Source of the DNA: CAZDBS01 sp964503775
GTDB taxonomy: Bacteria; Patescibacteriota; Saccharimonadia; Saccharimonadales; CAZDBS01
Assembly: GCA_964503775.1 (NCBI GenBank)
Contig: CAZDBS010000005.1
Span: 1 to 40,483 of the forward strand
Reading direction: 5' to 3'
DNA: 40,483 nt
The translations under genes and the position numbers were made by a program. This document shows positions 33,101-39,454 of the stretch, piece after piece. How positions within the stretch are numbered: the first letter of the stretch is position 1; every line of letters starts with the position of its first letter. Under the pieces are notes generated by a model. That model did no database searches, was not told the DNA's origin, and saw nothing but the letters and a program-made list of their open reading frames with translations.

Positions 33101-33574
33101 AAGCAACCGCGAGCCACTAGCTTCGGCTGTAAAAAACACACCTGGACTACGAATTAGCTGAGAGACAACGACTCGATCAGCGCCGTTGATGATAAACGTA
33201 CCTCTCTCGGTCATCCATGGGTAATCACCGAGGTAGATTTCCTGTTCCTTCACCTCGCCAGTGACTTTGTTGGTAAGTTCGACTGTAGCTTTCAGTGGTG
33301 CTTCATAACTGACGTTGTTCTCTCTAGCTTCCACTTCGCTCATCTTAGGTTTATCAAAATGATACTGTTTGAACCTTAGCTCCAACTTTGTCCCTGTGTA
33401 ATCCTCTACCGGATTAACCTCAGCAAAAATTTCGCCCAAACCCTCCTCGACAAACCAGTTAAAGCTCTTCAACTGATGCGTTATGAGGTTGGGTAGTTCA
33501 AGCCGGTCCTGAACTTTGGTGAAATATTGACGCGCCACTTTCTTAGTAGCCTGTTTCATCGCCGGTTTCGCCAT
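30167..33574 (-). CDS. rpoB: DNA-directed RNA polymerase subunit beta
   Basis: 1135 aa, a compact beta without the large insertions of proteobacteria. The rifampicin region reads FFASSQLSQFMEQTNPISELSHKRRLSSLGPGGLS with the usual sensitive residues. Also seen: GRICAVETPEGPNIGLV, KGDVLIDGMSIDNGELALG, FMPWGGYNYEDSIVLS, and the C-terminal QQPLGGKAQNGGQRFGEMEVWALEAYGAA. An acidic tail ends the protein. AAGGGG precedes the ATG. No rplJ-rplL lies upstream; instead there is an own promoter and a structured leader (33575-33826). Confidence 0.98.
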   Translation of the reverse strand: MAKPAMKQATKKVARQYFTKVQDRLELPNLITHQLKSFNWFVEEGLGEIFAEVNPVEDYTGTKLELRFKQYHFDKPKMSEVEARENNVSYEAPLKATVELTNKVTGEVKEQEIYLGDYPWMTERGTFIINGADRVVVSQLIRSPGVFFTAEASGSRLLYGAKVIPGRGAWLEFETAANGAMYVKIDRRRKIPVTTLLRALGVSTNTSLQDLFKDVDNGETSYINATIEKDPSKGNSDALIEVYRRLRPGDLATVDNARTLIENMFFNFKRFDFSRVGRYKVNKRLGLDVANTAENRVMRLEDLKAIIAEIIRLNNTQEAPDDIDSLANRRVKLVGELVQRQFRIGLLRMERNAKDRMSMSDIETVTPGQLINARPIVAAVREFFASSQLSQFMEQTNPISELSHKRRLSSLGPGGLSRERAGFEVRDAHATHYGRICAVETPEGPNIGLVLNLASFANINEYGFIESPYKKVVKGKVTSEIEYLDAAAEEDAVIAGAGNQLKDDGSFVESRVSARAKLRPGQVDVSLVTHMDASNLQILGSTAALVPYIEKDRVDRALTGSNMQKQAVPLLRPTAPIVATGMEEVTARNSGQAIYAEADGEVVKAEGREVVVRTKSGDVKYTPVHFVRSNEGSCINQKVVVQTGQKVKKGDVLIDGMSIDNGELALGKDFIVAFMPWGGYNYEDSIVLSQRIVRDDELTSIHIVDYMTEVRETKLGPEVVTADIPNVSEESLRHLDENGIVRIGAEVHTGDILVGKITPKGEQELSSEERLLRAIFGEKAKDVRDTSQRMSNGKHGKVVGVKIFSRENGHELKAGVIMQIQVFVAQMRKVQVGDKLAGRHGNKGVVARILPVEDMPFLEDGTPVDVVLNPLGVPSRMNIGQLFETHLGMAARALGLKVVTEPFNGVSTSKIKELLAEAGLDQDGKAQLYDGRSGEPFTERTTVGNMYMIKLHHMIADKIHARSTGPYTMVTQQPLGGKAQNGGQRFGEMEVWALEAYGAAYTLQEMLTLKSDDVYGRSKAYESIIKGTEIMGPQVPESFNVLVKELQGLSLKVDLVDRRAQAAIDAEKLLAENIHNEATHPAGIELPDEQSVVGVSASIVNDDFVLEDTSGPVVVDDDASDDAIANEIEEDIDNA

Positions 33575-33603
33575 GCTTATTCCCCTTGCCGCCTTAGGTC
33601 ATA

Positions 33604-33667
33604 GGATCTAGACACTTCTCGCATTAGTGTCTACGTATTTGGAGAGTGATCAAGTCTCCAAAGATCC
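33604..33667 (-). ncRNA. Three-way-junction leader element of rpoB
   Basis: Three perfect helices fill 64 nt: an outer GGATC/GATCC (33604-33608 with 33663-33667), helix 1 of 8 bp (33609-33616 with 33626-33633) and helix 2 of 8 bp (33638-33645 with 33655-33662). Both loops have 9 nt and only one 4-nt linker remains. A further hairpin (33666-33670 with 33677-33681) shares 2 nt with the outer helix, so the two are alternatives. Another (33682-33686 with 33695-33699) follows. The element ends 30 nt before the rpoB start. Confidence 0.65.
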
Positions 33668-33820
33668 AGATGAATTTCTGGCAGGTTATTCTATACCTGA
33701 TATATTTGATTGTCTTCGCTCGGCCGTTGCTCGAAGGCTTTCTAAGTCTGTCCCACTCGTTTGCCACCCTGATCTAGTTCTGGCACGCCGCGAATAGACT
33801 TACTCTGCTTCTTGGGTATA

Positions 33821-33849
33821 AGTTTGACTGATAATGCAACCGATGTCAA
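33821..33849 (-). promoter_or_regulatory. Probable promoter of rpoBC
   Basis: A perfect TTGACA (33844-33849), a 17-nt spacer and a weak CAAACT (33821-33826); TATACC lies directly downstream as an alternative -10. The leader would be about 240 nt. The -35 is just beyond the stop of the preceding gene. Confidence 0.6.
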
Positions 33850-33855
33850 CCCTTA

Positions 33856-34560
33856 TTACAAGACCTCAGCTTGAGCTGCCCAAGGATACTCGTCCTCTAG
33901 AGCGCTCCTCACATCATGAGGTCTTTCGAGTGCGATGCTCGCCCGCTCAAGGCTTACTCGCTTCCTCCCTCCATCAAATATAAATGTCGCTGGTTCTATA
34001 CTTCCAGGCTTACCGACTTCAAAACCCCACTCTTTATAGCGATTGAGGGCTTCTACCTCTGTTGTCAGTTCACCAAAAACCAGTTGCTGAGGCTCGGGTT
34101 TATCGAGGAATTCAACAACTGTTGCATGCCATGCTGCCACGTGCCCCAACAAGCGAACTTCTGGATCAACTTCAGTGTCAAAATAAGCCTCGCTGTTAGG
34201 GGTCTTAAAATCAGCCTTCAAGAATCCGAGACGACTATGTAAGCCGACATTGGTAGGGTGTTTGGGATTGATATTGCCAGTTGTAACGGTGAGATAGGCT
34301 CGTGCGCCTGTTTGGTGACCTTGTTCGATTCGATCACTTATGAGGTTAACCGTATCACTGAAATATGGACCGACATACCGAAGTTGTTGCAGTACATCGC
34401 TAGCGTGTTCGCTCCCAATTTCTGGGATCCTCGCTAGCCGAGCCCCTAGATCCAATCGTATACAACGAACGAAATAAGCGGCATGAGAGCGCAGCGAAGA
34501 ATTCACCCCAATTTCCCTATCACCTGTCGGCCTGTAAAACCTTGTTACTGACTGCACCAT
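33856..34560 (-). CDS. Hypothetical protein (234 aa), leaderless start
   Basis: No confident family. The segment EALNRYKEWGFEVGKPG (about residues 168-185) resembles the C-terminal signature of GNAT acetyltransferases (NxxYxxxGF), and ARAYLTVTTGNINPKHPTNVGLHSRLGF could be a second such region; this is only suggestive. No signal peptide or membrane segment. TATAAT (34567-34572) lies exactly six bases before ATG, without a Shine-Dalgarno, so the mRNA should begin at the start codon. It lies between clpP and rpoB. Confidence 0.65.
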   Translation of the reverse strand: MVQSVTRFYRPTGDREIGVNSSLRSHAAYFVRCIRLDLGARLARIPEIGSEHASDVLQQLRYVGPYFSDTVNLISDRIEQGHQTGARAYLTVTTGNINPKHPTNVGLHSRLGFLKADFKTPNSEAYFDTEVDPEVRLLGHVAAWHATVVEFLDKPEPQQLVFGELTTEVEALNRYKEWGFEVGKPGSIEPATFIFDGGRKRVSLERASIALERPHDVRSALEDEYPWAAQAEVL

Positions 34561-34604
34561 AAGCCTATTATATCACCGACTACGAGGTTTTGGGATTTTG
34601 TTAC

Positions 34605-35216
34605 CTAACGATTAGAAATCACCTTATCGACTAAACCGTACACTTTGGCTTCGGAAGCATCAAACCAGCGATCGCGTTCCATATCATCATGAATTTTACT
34701 TATCTTTTGCCCAGTGTTCTTGGCCATGATTTCTTCCATCTGACGCTTCAGTTTGGTCATTTGTTCCAGTGTAATCTCCATATCTGTAATCTGACCTTGT
34801 GTACCAGCGTGCGGCTGATGAATCATAACCTTAGAATTTGGCAGTGCTAGTCGCTTACCCTTGGCACCAGAGCTTAGCAAGAAAGCAGCGGCACTAGCAG
34901 CCATCCCGACAGCCACTGTGCTGACATCGGATTTGATGTAATTCATAACGTCATATATCGCCAAGGCGTCGTAAACACTACCACCTGGGCTATTGATATA
35001 CATGAAGATATCTTTTTTGGGATCTTCGTATTCTAGATGCAGTAGCTGAGCGATGATAAGGTTGGCGGTATGTTCGTTTACCTGATCACCTAGAAAAATA
35101 ATTCGCTCTTTGAGTAGGCGCGAGTAGATATCATAAGCCCGTTCGACCCGTCCATCCGACTCTATAACCGTCGGGACGAGGATAGCACTACTATGATCTT
35201 TCAGTTCATTTGTCAT
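34605..35216 (-). CDS. clpP: ATP-dependent Clp protease proteolytic subunit ClpP
   Basis: 203 aa from the ATG at 35216 (GAGGGAA 9 nt upstream); an upstream in-frame extension crosses the promoter and is rejected. Serine protease forming the tetradecameric chamber fed by ClpX/ClpC-type ATPases. The active-site Ser lies in VGMAASAAAFLLSSGAKGKR (about residue 100), His in SKVMIHQPHAG (about 125) and Asp in ERDRWFDASEAKVYGLVD. The oxyanion strand INSPGGSVYDALAIYD is present. The usual SMGA after the Ser is SAAA here. A CIRCE operator overlaps the promoter. Confidence 0.95.
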   Translation of the reverse strand: MTNELKDHSSAILVPTVIESDGRVERAYDIYSRLLKERIIFLGDQVNEHTANLIIAQLLHLEYEDPKKDIFMYINSPGGSVYDALAIYDVMNYIKSDVSTVAVGMAASAAAFLLSSGAKGKRLALPNSKVMIHQPHAGTQGQITDMEITLEQMTKLKRQMEEIMAKNTGQKISKIHDDMERDRWFDASEAKVYGLVDKVISNR

Positions 35217-35231
35217 ATTTATACATTCCCT

Positions 35232-35441
35232 CAAATAATTACATTCCTTACTATATAAAACTAGCACTCTCAATGCAAGAGTGCTANNNNNNNNNNNNNN
35301 NNNNNNNNNNNNNNNNNNNNNNNNNNNNNNNNNNNNNNNNNNNNNNNNNNNNNNNNNNNNNNNNNNNNNNNNNNNNNNNNNNNNNNCAAATAATTACATT
35401 CCTTACTATATAAAACTAGCACTCTCAATGCAAGAGTGCTA
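35232..35441. other. Assembly join: 55-bp duplicate flanking 100 N
   Basis: 35232-35286 and 35387-35441 are identical and flank 100 N. The clpP promoter and CIRCE therefore appear twice in the window but exist once. Collapsing removes 155 nt. Confidence 0.95.
35250..35278 (-). promoter_or_regulatory. Promoter of clpP
   Basis: TTGCAT (35273-35278), a 17-nt spacer and TATAGT (35250-35255). The start near 35243 gives a 27-nt leader. The -35 lies inside the CIRCE spacer, so HrcA binding would block it. Confidence 0.75.
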
Positions 35442-35442
35442 A
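35416..35442. promoter_or_regulatory. CIRCE operator (HrcA binding site) of clpP
   Basis: TAGCACTC, nine bases, GAGTGCTAA (35417-35442) matches the CIRCE consensus TTAGCACTC-N9-GAGTGCTAA at all but the first base. The same site reappears, cut by the gap, at 35262-35286. HrcA is known to repress groE and dnaK genes through CIRCE in many bacteria; its use at clpP is inferred from position. Confidence 0.85.
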
Positions 35443-35463
35443 GTCACTCGTTGGCACTCGTTC

Positions 35464-35490
35464 ATAGGAGGAGGTGAATCCTCCTCCTAT
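35464..35490. repeat. Strong palindromic hairpin with anti-Shine-Dalgarno-like arm
   Basis: An 11-bp perfect stem (35464-35474 with 35480-35490) with a 5-nt loop. One arm is AGGAGGAGG; read on minus the loop and second arm give TTCACCTCCTCC, close to the 3' end of 16S rRNA. No gene starts after it. It lies between the tig-operon terminator and CIRCE. Confidence 0.6.
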
Positions 35491-35531
35491 CCCTACGCTA
35501 ACGCTTCGGTGTTCTCCTCCCCAGCTGAGAC

Positions 35532-35560
35532 AAAAAGACCGGAATGAATCCGGTCTTTTT
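35532..35560. terminator. Bidirectional terminator of the hisS-tig operon
   Basis: AAAAAGACCGGA (35532-35543) pairs with TCCGGTCTTTTT (35549-35560) around a 5-nt loop. T runs occur in both directions. It lies 15 nt after the stop of the 111-aa gene. Confidence 0.9.
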
Positions 35561-35574
35561 GTGAATTGTCATTA

Positions 35575-35910
35575 TTACTGTGCGGACTCTGCGATTTTTG
35601 GTTCGTCATCAATCGTTATTCCAAATAGATCAGGAATATTTGATTCAATAAAATCTGTTTCGATAGTGTCATGACCATTCTCTGCACAAATCTCAAGTAG
35701 AAGTTTCACAGTTTCCGAAGTCAAAATGATTCGTTCGGGGAACTGTCTTGTTTTTGTCTCAGTATCTTTCGTAAGTGCAAAAGTACTGACCACTTCTGCG
35801 CCGCGAGATGGTTTAAAGAACGCGAGCAAGAAGGCGGCGGCTTTTATCTGCTTATCACCTTCAAGATACCCGCTGTGAATACCGTCATTCTTGTCAAAGA
35901 GTATTTCCAT
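35575..35910 (-). CDS. Hypothetical protein downstream of tig (111 aa)
   Basis: I do not recognise this protein. It starts 2 nt after the tig stop, so it is co-translated with trigger factor, and it ends at the operon terminator. Soluble, acidic, with alternating strand-like segments (AAAFLLAFFKPSRGAEVVSTFAL, then PERIILTSETVKLLLEIC). It contains one Cys. The constant link to tig could mean a role in protein folding, but that is a guess. Confidence 0.65.
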   Translation of the reverse strand: MEILFDKNDGIHSGYLEGDKQIKAAAFLLAFFKPSRGAEVVSTFALTKDTETKTRQFPERIILTSETVKLLLEICAENGHDTIETDFIESNIPDLFGITIDDEPKIAESAQ

Positions 35911-35912
35911 AA

Positions 35913-37205
35913 CTAACCCTTTTTAGCATACTCCACAAGTTTGGCAACGGTCTTCTCGCTCATCATCTGACTGGCGATGTTACGTCGAGCCTCTGGCTTG
36001 TCTAGTTCAGCTTGCATAGTCGGATCTGAAGCATACTGACCTTTTAGTAGCTGCAGTCGTACTTCCAACTCCTCTGGAGTAACTTCAATTCCTTCTTTCT
36101 CAGCTATCTCAGTCAGCACGATGCCTGTTTTAACCCGGCGCTCAGCCTCAGGACGAAGCTCTTTGTCTTTCAGCTCATCTTCATCCTTGAGTCCGGTTTG
36201 GGTGAGATACTCACTAATTGTTACACCTCGGTATACGAGATTTTGTTTGAAATCAATCAATGATCTCTCGAGCTGTTCCTTAACCAAAATCTCTGGCAGT
36301 GCTGCCCTACTCTTATCGACGATCCCCCCTAACAATTCGTTTTCAAAGGTATTCTGAGCTTGAGCGGTCTTCTCGTGCTCAAGTTGCTGGCGTATATCTT
36401 TGCGTAATTCATCAACAGTTTTAAATGGTCCTGACTTGGCGGCAAAGGCGGCATCTACTTTGGGAAGTACGACTTCCTGTACCTTATGCATAGTCACTGT
36501 AAACTCAACTTTGGTACCTGCTAGAGGTTTATGACCATAGTCTTTAGGAAAAGTTACGTGAAACGTCTTGGTCTCGCCGGCTTTCATACCTACGACATGC
36601 TCTTCGAATCCAGGTATAAATGTCTTGGAACCCAAGATCAGCGGATAATCCTTTCCGCTTGCACCTGCCACGTTTTCGCCCTTTGCATCTTTACCTTCGA
36701 AATCGATGATAACTTGATCGTCACTTTTAGCTACTCGATCTACATCCTTTTTCTCACTCAGTCTTAGTCGCAGGTTTTCTATAACTTCGTCTACATCCTG
36801 CTCTTCAACTGGTTGGGTTTTCGATGATTTTTTGATCTTTTTGTAATCTGACAGTGTTACTTCACCGATAGTTTGTACGGTAGCTACAAATGACAGTGTT
36901 GTATATGGGACAAACGCCGTCAGGGCGATGTCCGGTCTATCTATAGGCTTTAGTTTTTCCTGGATCGCGGCATCCATATACAGCCGCCCTATAGTATCTT
37001 CGAGGAACTCTGTCTGCAAGATAGTTGGATCAAGTGCCTTCTCTATCAAAGCTAGCGGGGCCTTGCCTTGACGAAAACCGGATACTTTTTGCCCCTTGGC
37101 CAGACGCTTCAAAGTCTTTGCTTTGAAATGATCTAGCTCGGTACTTTCGGCGCTAATCTCCAGTTTGACTTCAGTTTCAGAAACATTTGTTCGTTTGATT
37201 TGCAT
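35913..37205 (-). CDS. tig: Trigger factor
   Basis: 430 aa, usual length. Ribosome-bound chaperone and prolyl isomerase. The N-terminal ribosome-binding domain has the signature GFRQGKAP (about residues 43-50). The FKBP domain (about 160-245) reads DDQVIIDFEGKDAKGENV and FIPGFEEHVVGMKAGETKTFHVTFPKDYG. The long helical C-terminal domain follows. TATAAT (37214-37219) lies 8 nt before the ATG, giving a possible nearly leaderless internal promoter besides read-through from hisS. Confidence 0.97.
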   Translation of the reverse strand: MQIKRTNVSETEVKLEISAESTELDHFKAKTLKRLAKGQKVSGFRQGKAPLALIEKALDPTILQTEFLEDTIGRLYMDAAIQEKLKPIDRPDIALTAFVPYTTLSFVATVQTIGEVTLSDYKKIKKSSKTQPVEEQDVDEVIENLRLRLSEKKDVDRVAKSDDQVIIDFEGKDAKGENVAGASGKDYPLILGSKTFIPGFEEHVVGMKAGETKTFHVTFPKDYGHKPLAGTKVEFTVTMHKVQEVVLPKVDAAFAAKSGPFKTVDELRKDIRQQLEHEKTAQAQNTFENELLGGIVDKSRAALPEILVKEQLERSLIDFKQNLVYRGVTISEYLTQTGLKDEDELKDKELRPEAERRVKTGIVLTEIAEKEGIEVTPEELEVRLQLLKGQYASDPTMQAELDKPEARRNIASQMMSEKTVAKLVEYAKKG

Positions 37206-37230
37206 GGGTTTTGATTATACACGTGATCTG

Positions 37231-37419
37231 TTATCTAACAAGGATGTATGCCACGAGAACCAAATCACCCAACACAGTCAAGAAGCATATAACGCTCAAA
37301 TACTTACGAAAATTTTGTTCATGTGGGGCTGAGTACCCCACGCTTCGTCCCATGTAGATACTGACAAAGATCAGTGGGAAACTAAGTAGCGTCAAAAAGC
37401 TAGCGGCAACCCACTTCAT
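37231..37419 (-). CDS. Small membrane protein (62 aa)
   Basis: I do not recognise this protein. Two hydrophobic segments (about residues 4-24 and 41-60) are joined by a short polar loop SVGYSAPHEQNFRKYL. It starts 2 nt after the hisS stop and ends before tig, so it is part of the hisS-tig operon. The start has a weak GAAGAG upstream. Confidence 0.65.
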   Translation of the reverse strand: MKWVAASFLTLLSFPLIFVSIYMGRSVGYSAPHEQNFRKYLSVICFLTVLGDLVLVAYILVR

Positions 37420-37421
37420 AT

Positions 37422-38714
37422 TTACTCTTCGCTCTTGACGAGAACTGTCTGGATCACACGCTCGATACTCAAGGCTTGTTCATTGCCAGTAGCTAGTTCC
37501 TTCAAACGATATTGACTACTTTCGAGTTCCTGTTCGCCCAAAAACAATACGTAGGGCACCCCTTGCTTTTCAGCAGTCTGGATTTGTTTGTCTAGTTTTC
37601 GTCCGGTCATGTCCGTCGTCACCCTGACCCCTTCCTCGCGGAGTGTAGCTATAGGTTTTTGGGCAGGGATAAATACATCACCAACCAACACAACGTAAAC
37701 TTGTGTGTCTATGGGCAGGACTGGGAGTAGCTGATGACTTTCCAGGAAATTCTGCAATGGTACGTCACCCATAGCAAAACCTACACTCGGCACTGGGTCG
37801 ACACCGAAAAGACCGACCAATCCGTCATATCTACCACCACCGAACATCGAGCGATTATTTTCAGGATCGGTGTCGAACACCTCGAAGACGACATCAGTGT
37901 AGTAATCAAACCCCCGCATGAGTGTCAGATCGATTGGAGTGTTAGTGATACCCACTTCCTTCAGCATGCTTTCTAACCGCAAGAGACCGCCGAGAGACTC
38001 GTTGCTTCGCAACGACTCCGGCATCTCCTCAAGTTTTGTGGCTTTCAGTATGGAGATAAGTTGCGTGGCCTTATCTTCTCCGATCAGCGCTTGAAGTTGA
38101 AGTTCGAACTCACTGGTTTCCATTTTTTGCATCCGGTCTGTCAGACGAATCACAGCTTTAGCGCGCTCAGGATCAAGTTCTAGGTATGTCTGAAGCAAGT
38201 AGTCAACAAATTTACGGCTGTTGAGTTTAAACTCATACATCGATGATTTGGCACCAAACTTCTTCAATATGGCATCTACGATTTGGATCATTTCGAAATC
38301 GCCAGTTATCCCTTGAACTCCGAAAAGATCAACGTTCAGCTGCCAAAACTCCCGAAGCCTACCACGCTGTGGACGCTCATAGCGCCATAAGTTTGGGATG
38401 CTGTACCAGCGGATCGGGTATGCCAGCTCCTGACGACGAGCGGCCACCATGCGACTGACCGATGGTGTCATCTCGGTGCGGATGGTTACGCTACGGCCAC
38501 CTCGATCTTCAAAAGTGTAGGTTTGTTCGTTGACGATCTCGTCGCTTGTCTTTGATGCATAGATCTCTGTTGGTTCGAGTATAGGCGCATCATATTCCTG
38601 ATAGCCAAAGGATTCACAAACTTCTCTGATTTTGCCGAACATGTACTTTTGGATGCGCTTATCTTCAGGGTAGAAGTCCCGTGCACCTTTGTATGGTTGT
38701 GTTGATAAACTCAT
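37422..38714 (-). CDS. hisS: Histidyl-tRNA synthetase
   Basis: 430 aa. Class II synthetase that charges tRNA-His. Motif 1 lies around YDAPILEPTEIYASKTSDE. Motif 2 is YSIPNLWRYERPQRGRLREFWQ (about residues 105-126, split here by family-typical residues). The histidine-binding motif reads LMRGFDYYTDVVFEV, followed by FGGGRYDGLVGLFG (motif 3 region). The C-terminal anticodon-binding domain starts near residue 335. GGAG precedes the ATG. Expression appears to be controlled by an attenuator with a His leader peptide (38756-38859). Confidence 0.97.
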   Translation of the reverse strand: MSLSTQPYKGARDFYPEDKRIQKYMFGKIREVCESFGYQEYDAPILEPTEIYASKTSDEIVNEQTYTFEDRGGRSVTIRTEMTPSVSRMVAARRQELAYPIRWYSIPNLWRYERPQRGRLREFWQLNVDLFGVQGITGDFEMIQIVDAILKKFGAKSSMYEFKLNSRKFVDYLLQTYLELDPERAKAVIRLTDRMQKMETSEFELQLQALIGEDKATQLISILKATKLEEMPESLRSNESLGGLLRLESMLKEVGITNTPIDLTLMRGFDYYTDVVFEVFDTDPENNRSMFGGGRYDGLVGLFGVDPVPSVGFAMGDVPLQNFLESHQLLPVLPIDTQVYVVLVGDVFIPAQKPIATLREEGVRVTTDMTGRKLDKQIQTAEKQGVPYVLFLGEQELESSQYRLKELATGNEQALSIERVIQTVLVKSEE

Positions 38715-38755
38715 AATATCTCCATCTTATCTTAAAATTTGTAAAAAGGTATGAA

Positions 38756-38778
38756 AAAGCCGGCGCAGAGCCGGCTTT
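38756..38778 (-). terminator. Attenuator terminator of hisS
   Basis: A 9-bp stem AAAGCCGGC/GCCGGCTTT with a 5-nt loop is followed by T's and CAT on the minus strand. It lies 42 nt before hisS and after the His leader peptide. An upstream segment (38806-38818) can pair with most of it and so prevent it. Confidence 0.85.
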
Positions 38779-38788
38779 ATTTTGAGAA

Positions 38789-38847
38789 TCAAAACAAATC
38801 TACCTGGCACTGCCCGGCGAGATATGTTGATGATGGATTTGTTTTGA
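38789..38847 (-). promoter_or_regulatory. hisS attenuator: protector stem and antiterminator segment
   Basis: A perfect 12-bp pair (38836-38847 with 38789-38800) closes a 35-nt loop. In the loop, 38806-38818 (GCCGGGCAGTGCC on minus) can pair with the terminator (38759-38774 region): 5 bp, one bulged G, 4 bp, one T-T mismatch, 3 bp. The 5' arm of the protector stem is codons 5-8 of the leader peptide, directly before the His codons. This is the classical arrangement of ribosome-controlled attenuation. Confidence 0.75.
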
Positions 38848-38859
38848 CATATTCGTCAT
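38800..38859 (-). CDS. His leader peptide of hisS (19 aa)
   Basis: Minus-strand ORF MTNMSKQIHHQHISPGSAR. Codons 9-12 are His-His-Gln-His (CAT CAT CAA CAT, 38824-38835). The stop is TAG at 38800-38802. The A of its ATG is the seventh base after the -10 box, the expected transcription start, so it would be translated as leaderless mRNA. A second in-frame ATG at 38850 is an alternative. Ribosome stalling at the His codons would cover the 5' arm of the protector stem. Its very small size leaves chance as an alternative, but position, codons and foldings agree. Confidence 0.7.
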   Translation of the reverse strand: MTNMSKQIHHQHISPGSAR

Positions 38860-38865
38860 ACATTT

Positions 38866-38894
38866 ACTATATCACTGTAATCAGCAGTTGTCAA
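38866..38894 (-). promoter_or_regulatory. Promoter of the hisS operon
   Basis: A perfect TTGACA (38889-38894), a 17-nt spacer and TATAGT (38866-38871). The predicted start is 38859, the first base of the leader peptide. Confidence 0.85.
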
Positions 38895-38917
38895 TTTGCT
38901 TATGCTAACAGGTTTGT

Positions 38918-39436
38918 CTAGGCTTGGGAGGTAAACTGCCTGACTGCATCTTCTGCTAGTTTTTGTCGCTCTGAGAAATTGGCATCTGTGATGCTAAGCC
39001 CGATAGTTGCTGAGTGCTCGCTCATGAACTTCTGATGATCTTCGGACCACGACTTCACATACTCCTCCGGTGGATGGTATTCCTTGGCATCCTGTAGTTT
39101 GGCGACAAATTCATCACTGAGATCCATCGAGACAACAAACAGCCGATAGCCTCTCTCGTCGGCAAGCTTTTTCACTTCATCCATGCGTCGATCGACGCTT
39201 GTGTCATATATAAAGTTGGATTTTTTATCCAAAACGATACTAGCTCTTTCGTCTCTGAGAGCTTCAAATTTCTCTTGATTGAGATATGTCTCGAGCGTGT
39301 CTTCATGAACCTCGACGCGAATGACGTTGTTACTGAGCACGGGAAGATCAAAGACAAGCGACAAGCGCATGGCCACCGCACTTTTGCCAGATCCAGGAAC
39401 TCCCGCGAAGGTGATGATATAGGGTTTTGTTTCCAT
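38918..39436 (-). CDS. P-loop kinase-like protein (172 aa), leaderless start
   Basis: A Walker A motif GVPGSGKSA is at about residues 12-20 (AAA_33/zeta-like kinase fold). IYDTSVDRRMDEVKKLADERGYRLFVVSMDLS and the later lid-like DAKEYHPPEEY support a small-molecule or nucleotide kinase. The substrate is not evident. No antitoxin-like partner lies next to it, so a toxin role is unlikely. TATAAT (39443-39448) lies exactly six bases before ATG; no Shine-Dalgarno. Confidence 0.75.
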   Translation of the reverse strand: METKPYIITFAGVPGSGKSAVAMRLSLVFDLPVLSNNVIRVEVHEDTLETYLNQEKFEALRDERASIVLDKKSNFIYDTSVDRRMDEVKKLADERGYRLFVVSMDLSDEFVAKLQDAKEYHPPEEYVKSWSEDHQKFMSEHSATIGLSITDANFSERQKLAEDAVRQFTSQA

Positions 39437-39454
39437 GCTTTAATTATACGCCAA

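Noticed and set aside
35474..35674. Plus-strand ORF after an AGGAGGAGG sequence
   Set aside because: It crosses a terminator and is antisense to the 111-aa gene; the purine run is explained by the palindrome.
38918..39436. Zeta-type toxin
   Set aside because: The P-loop fold fits, but no antitoxin gene is next to it and the toxin's substrate motifs cannot be verified.
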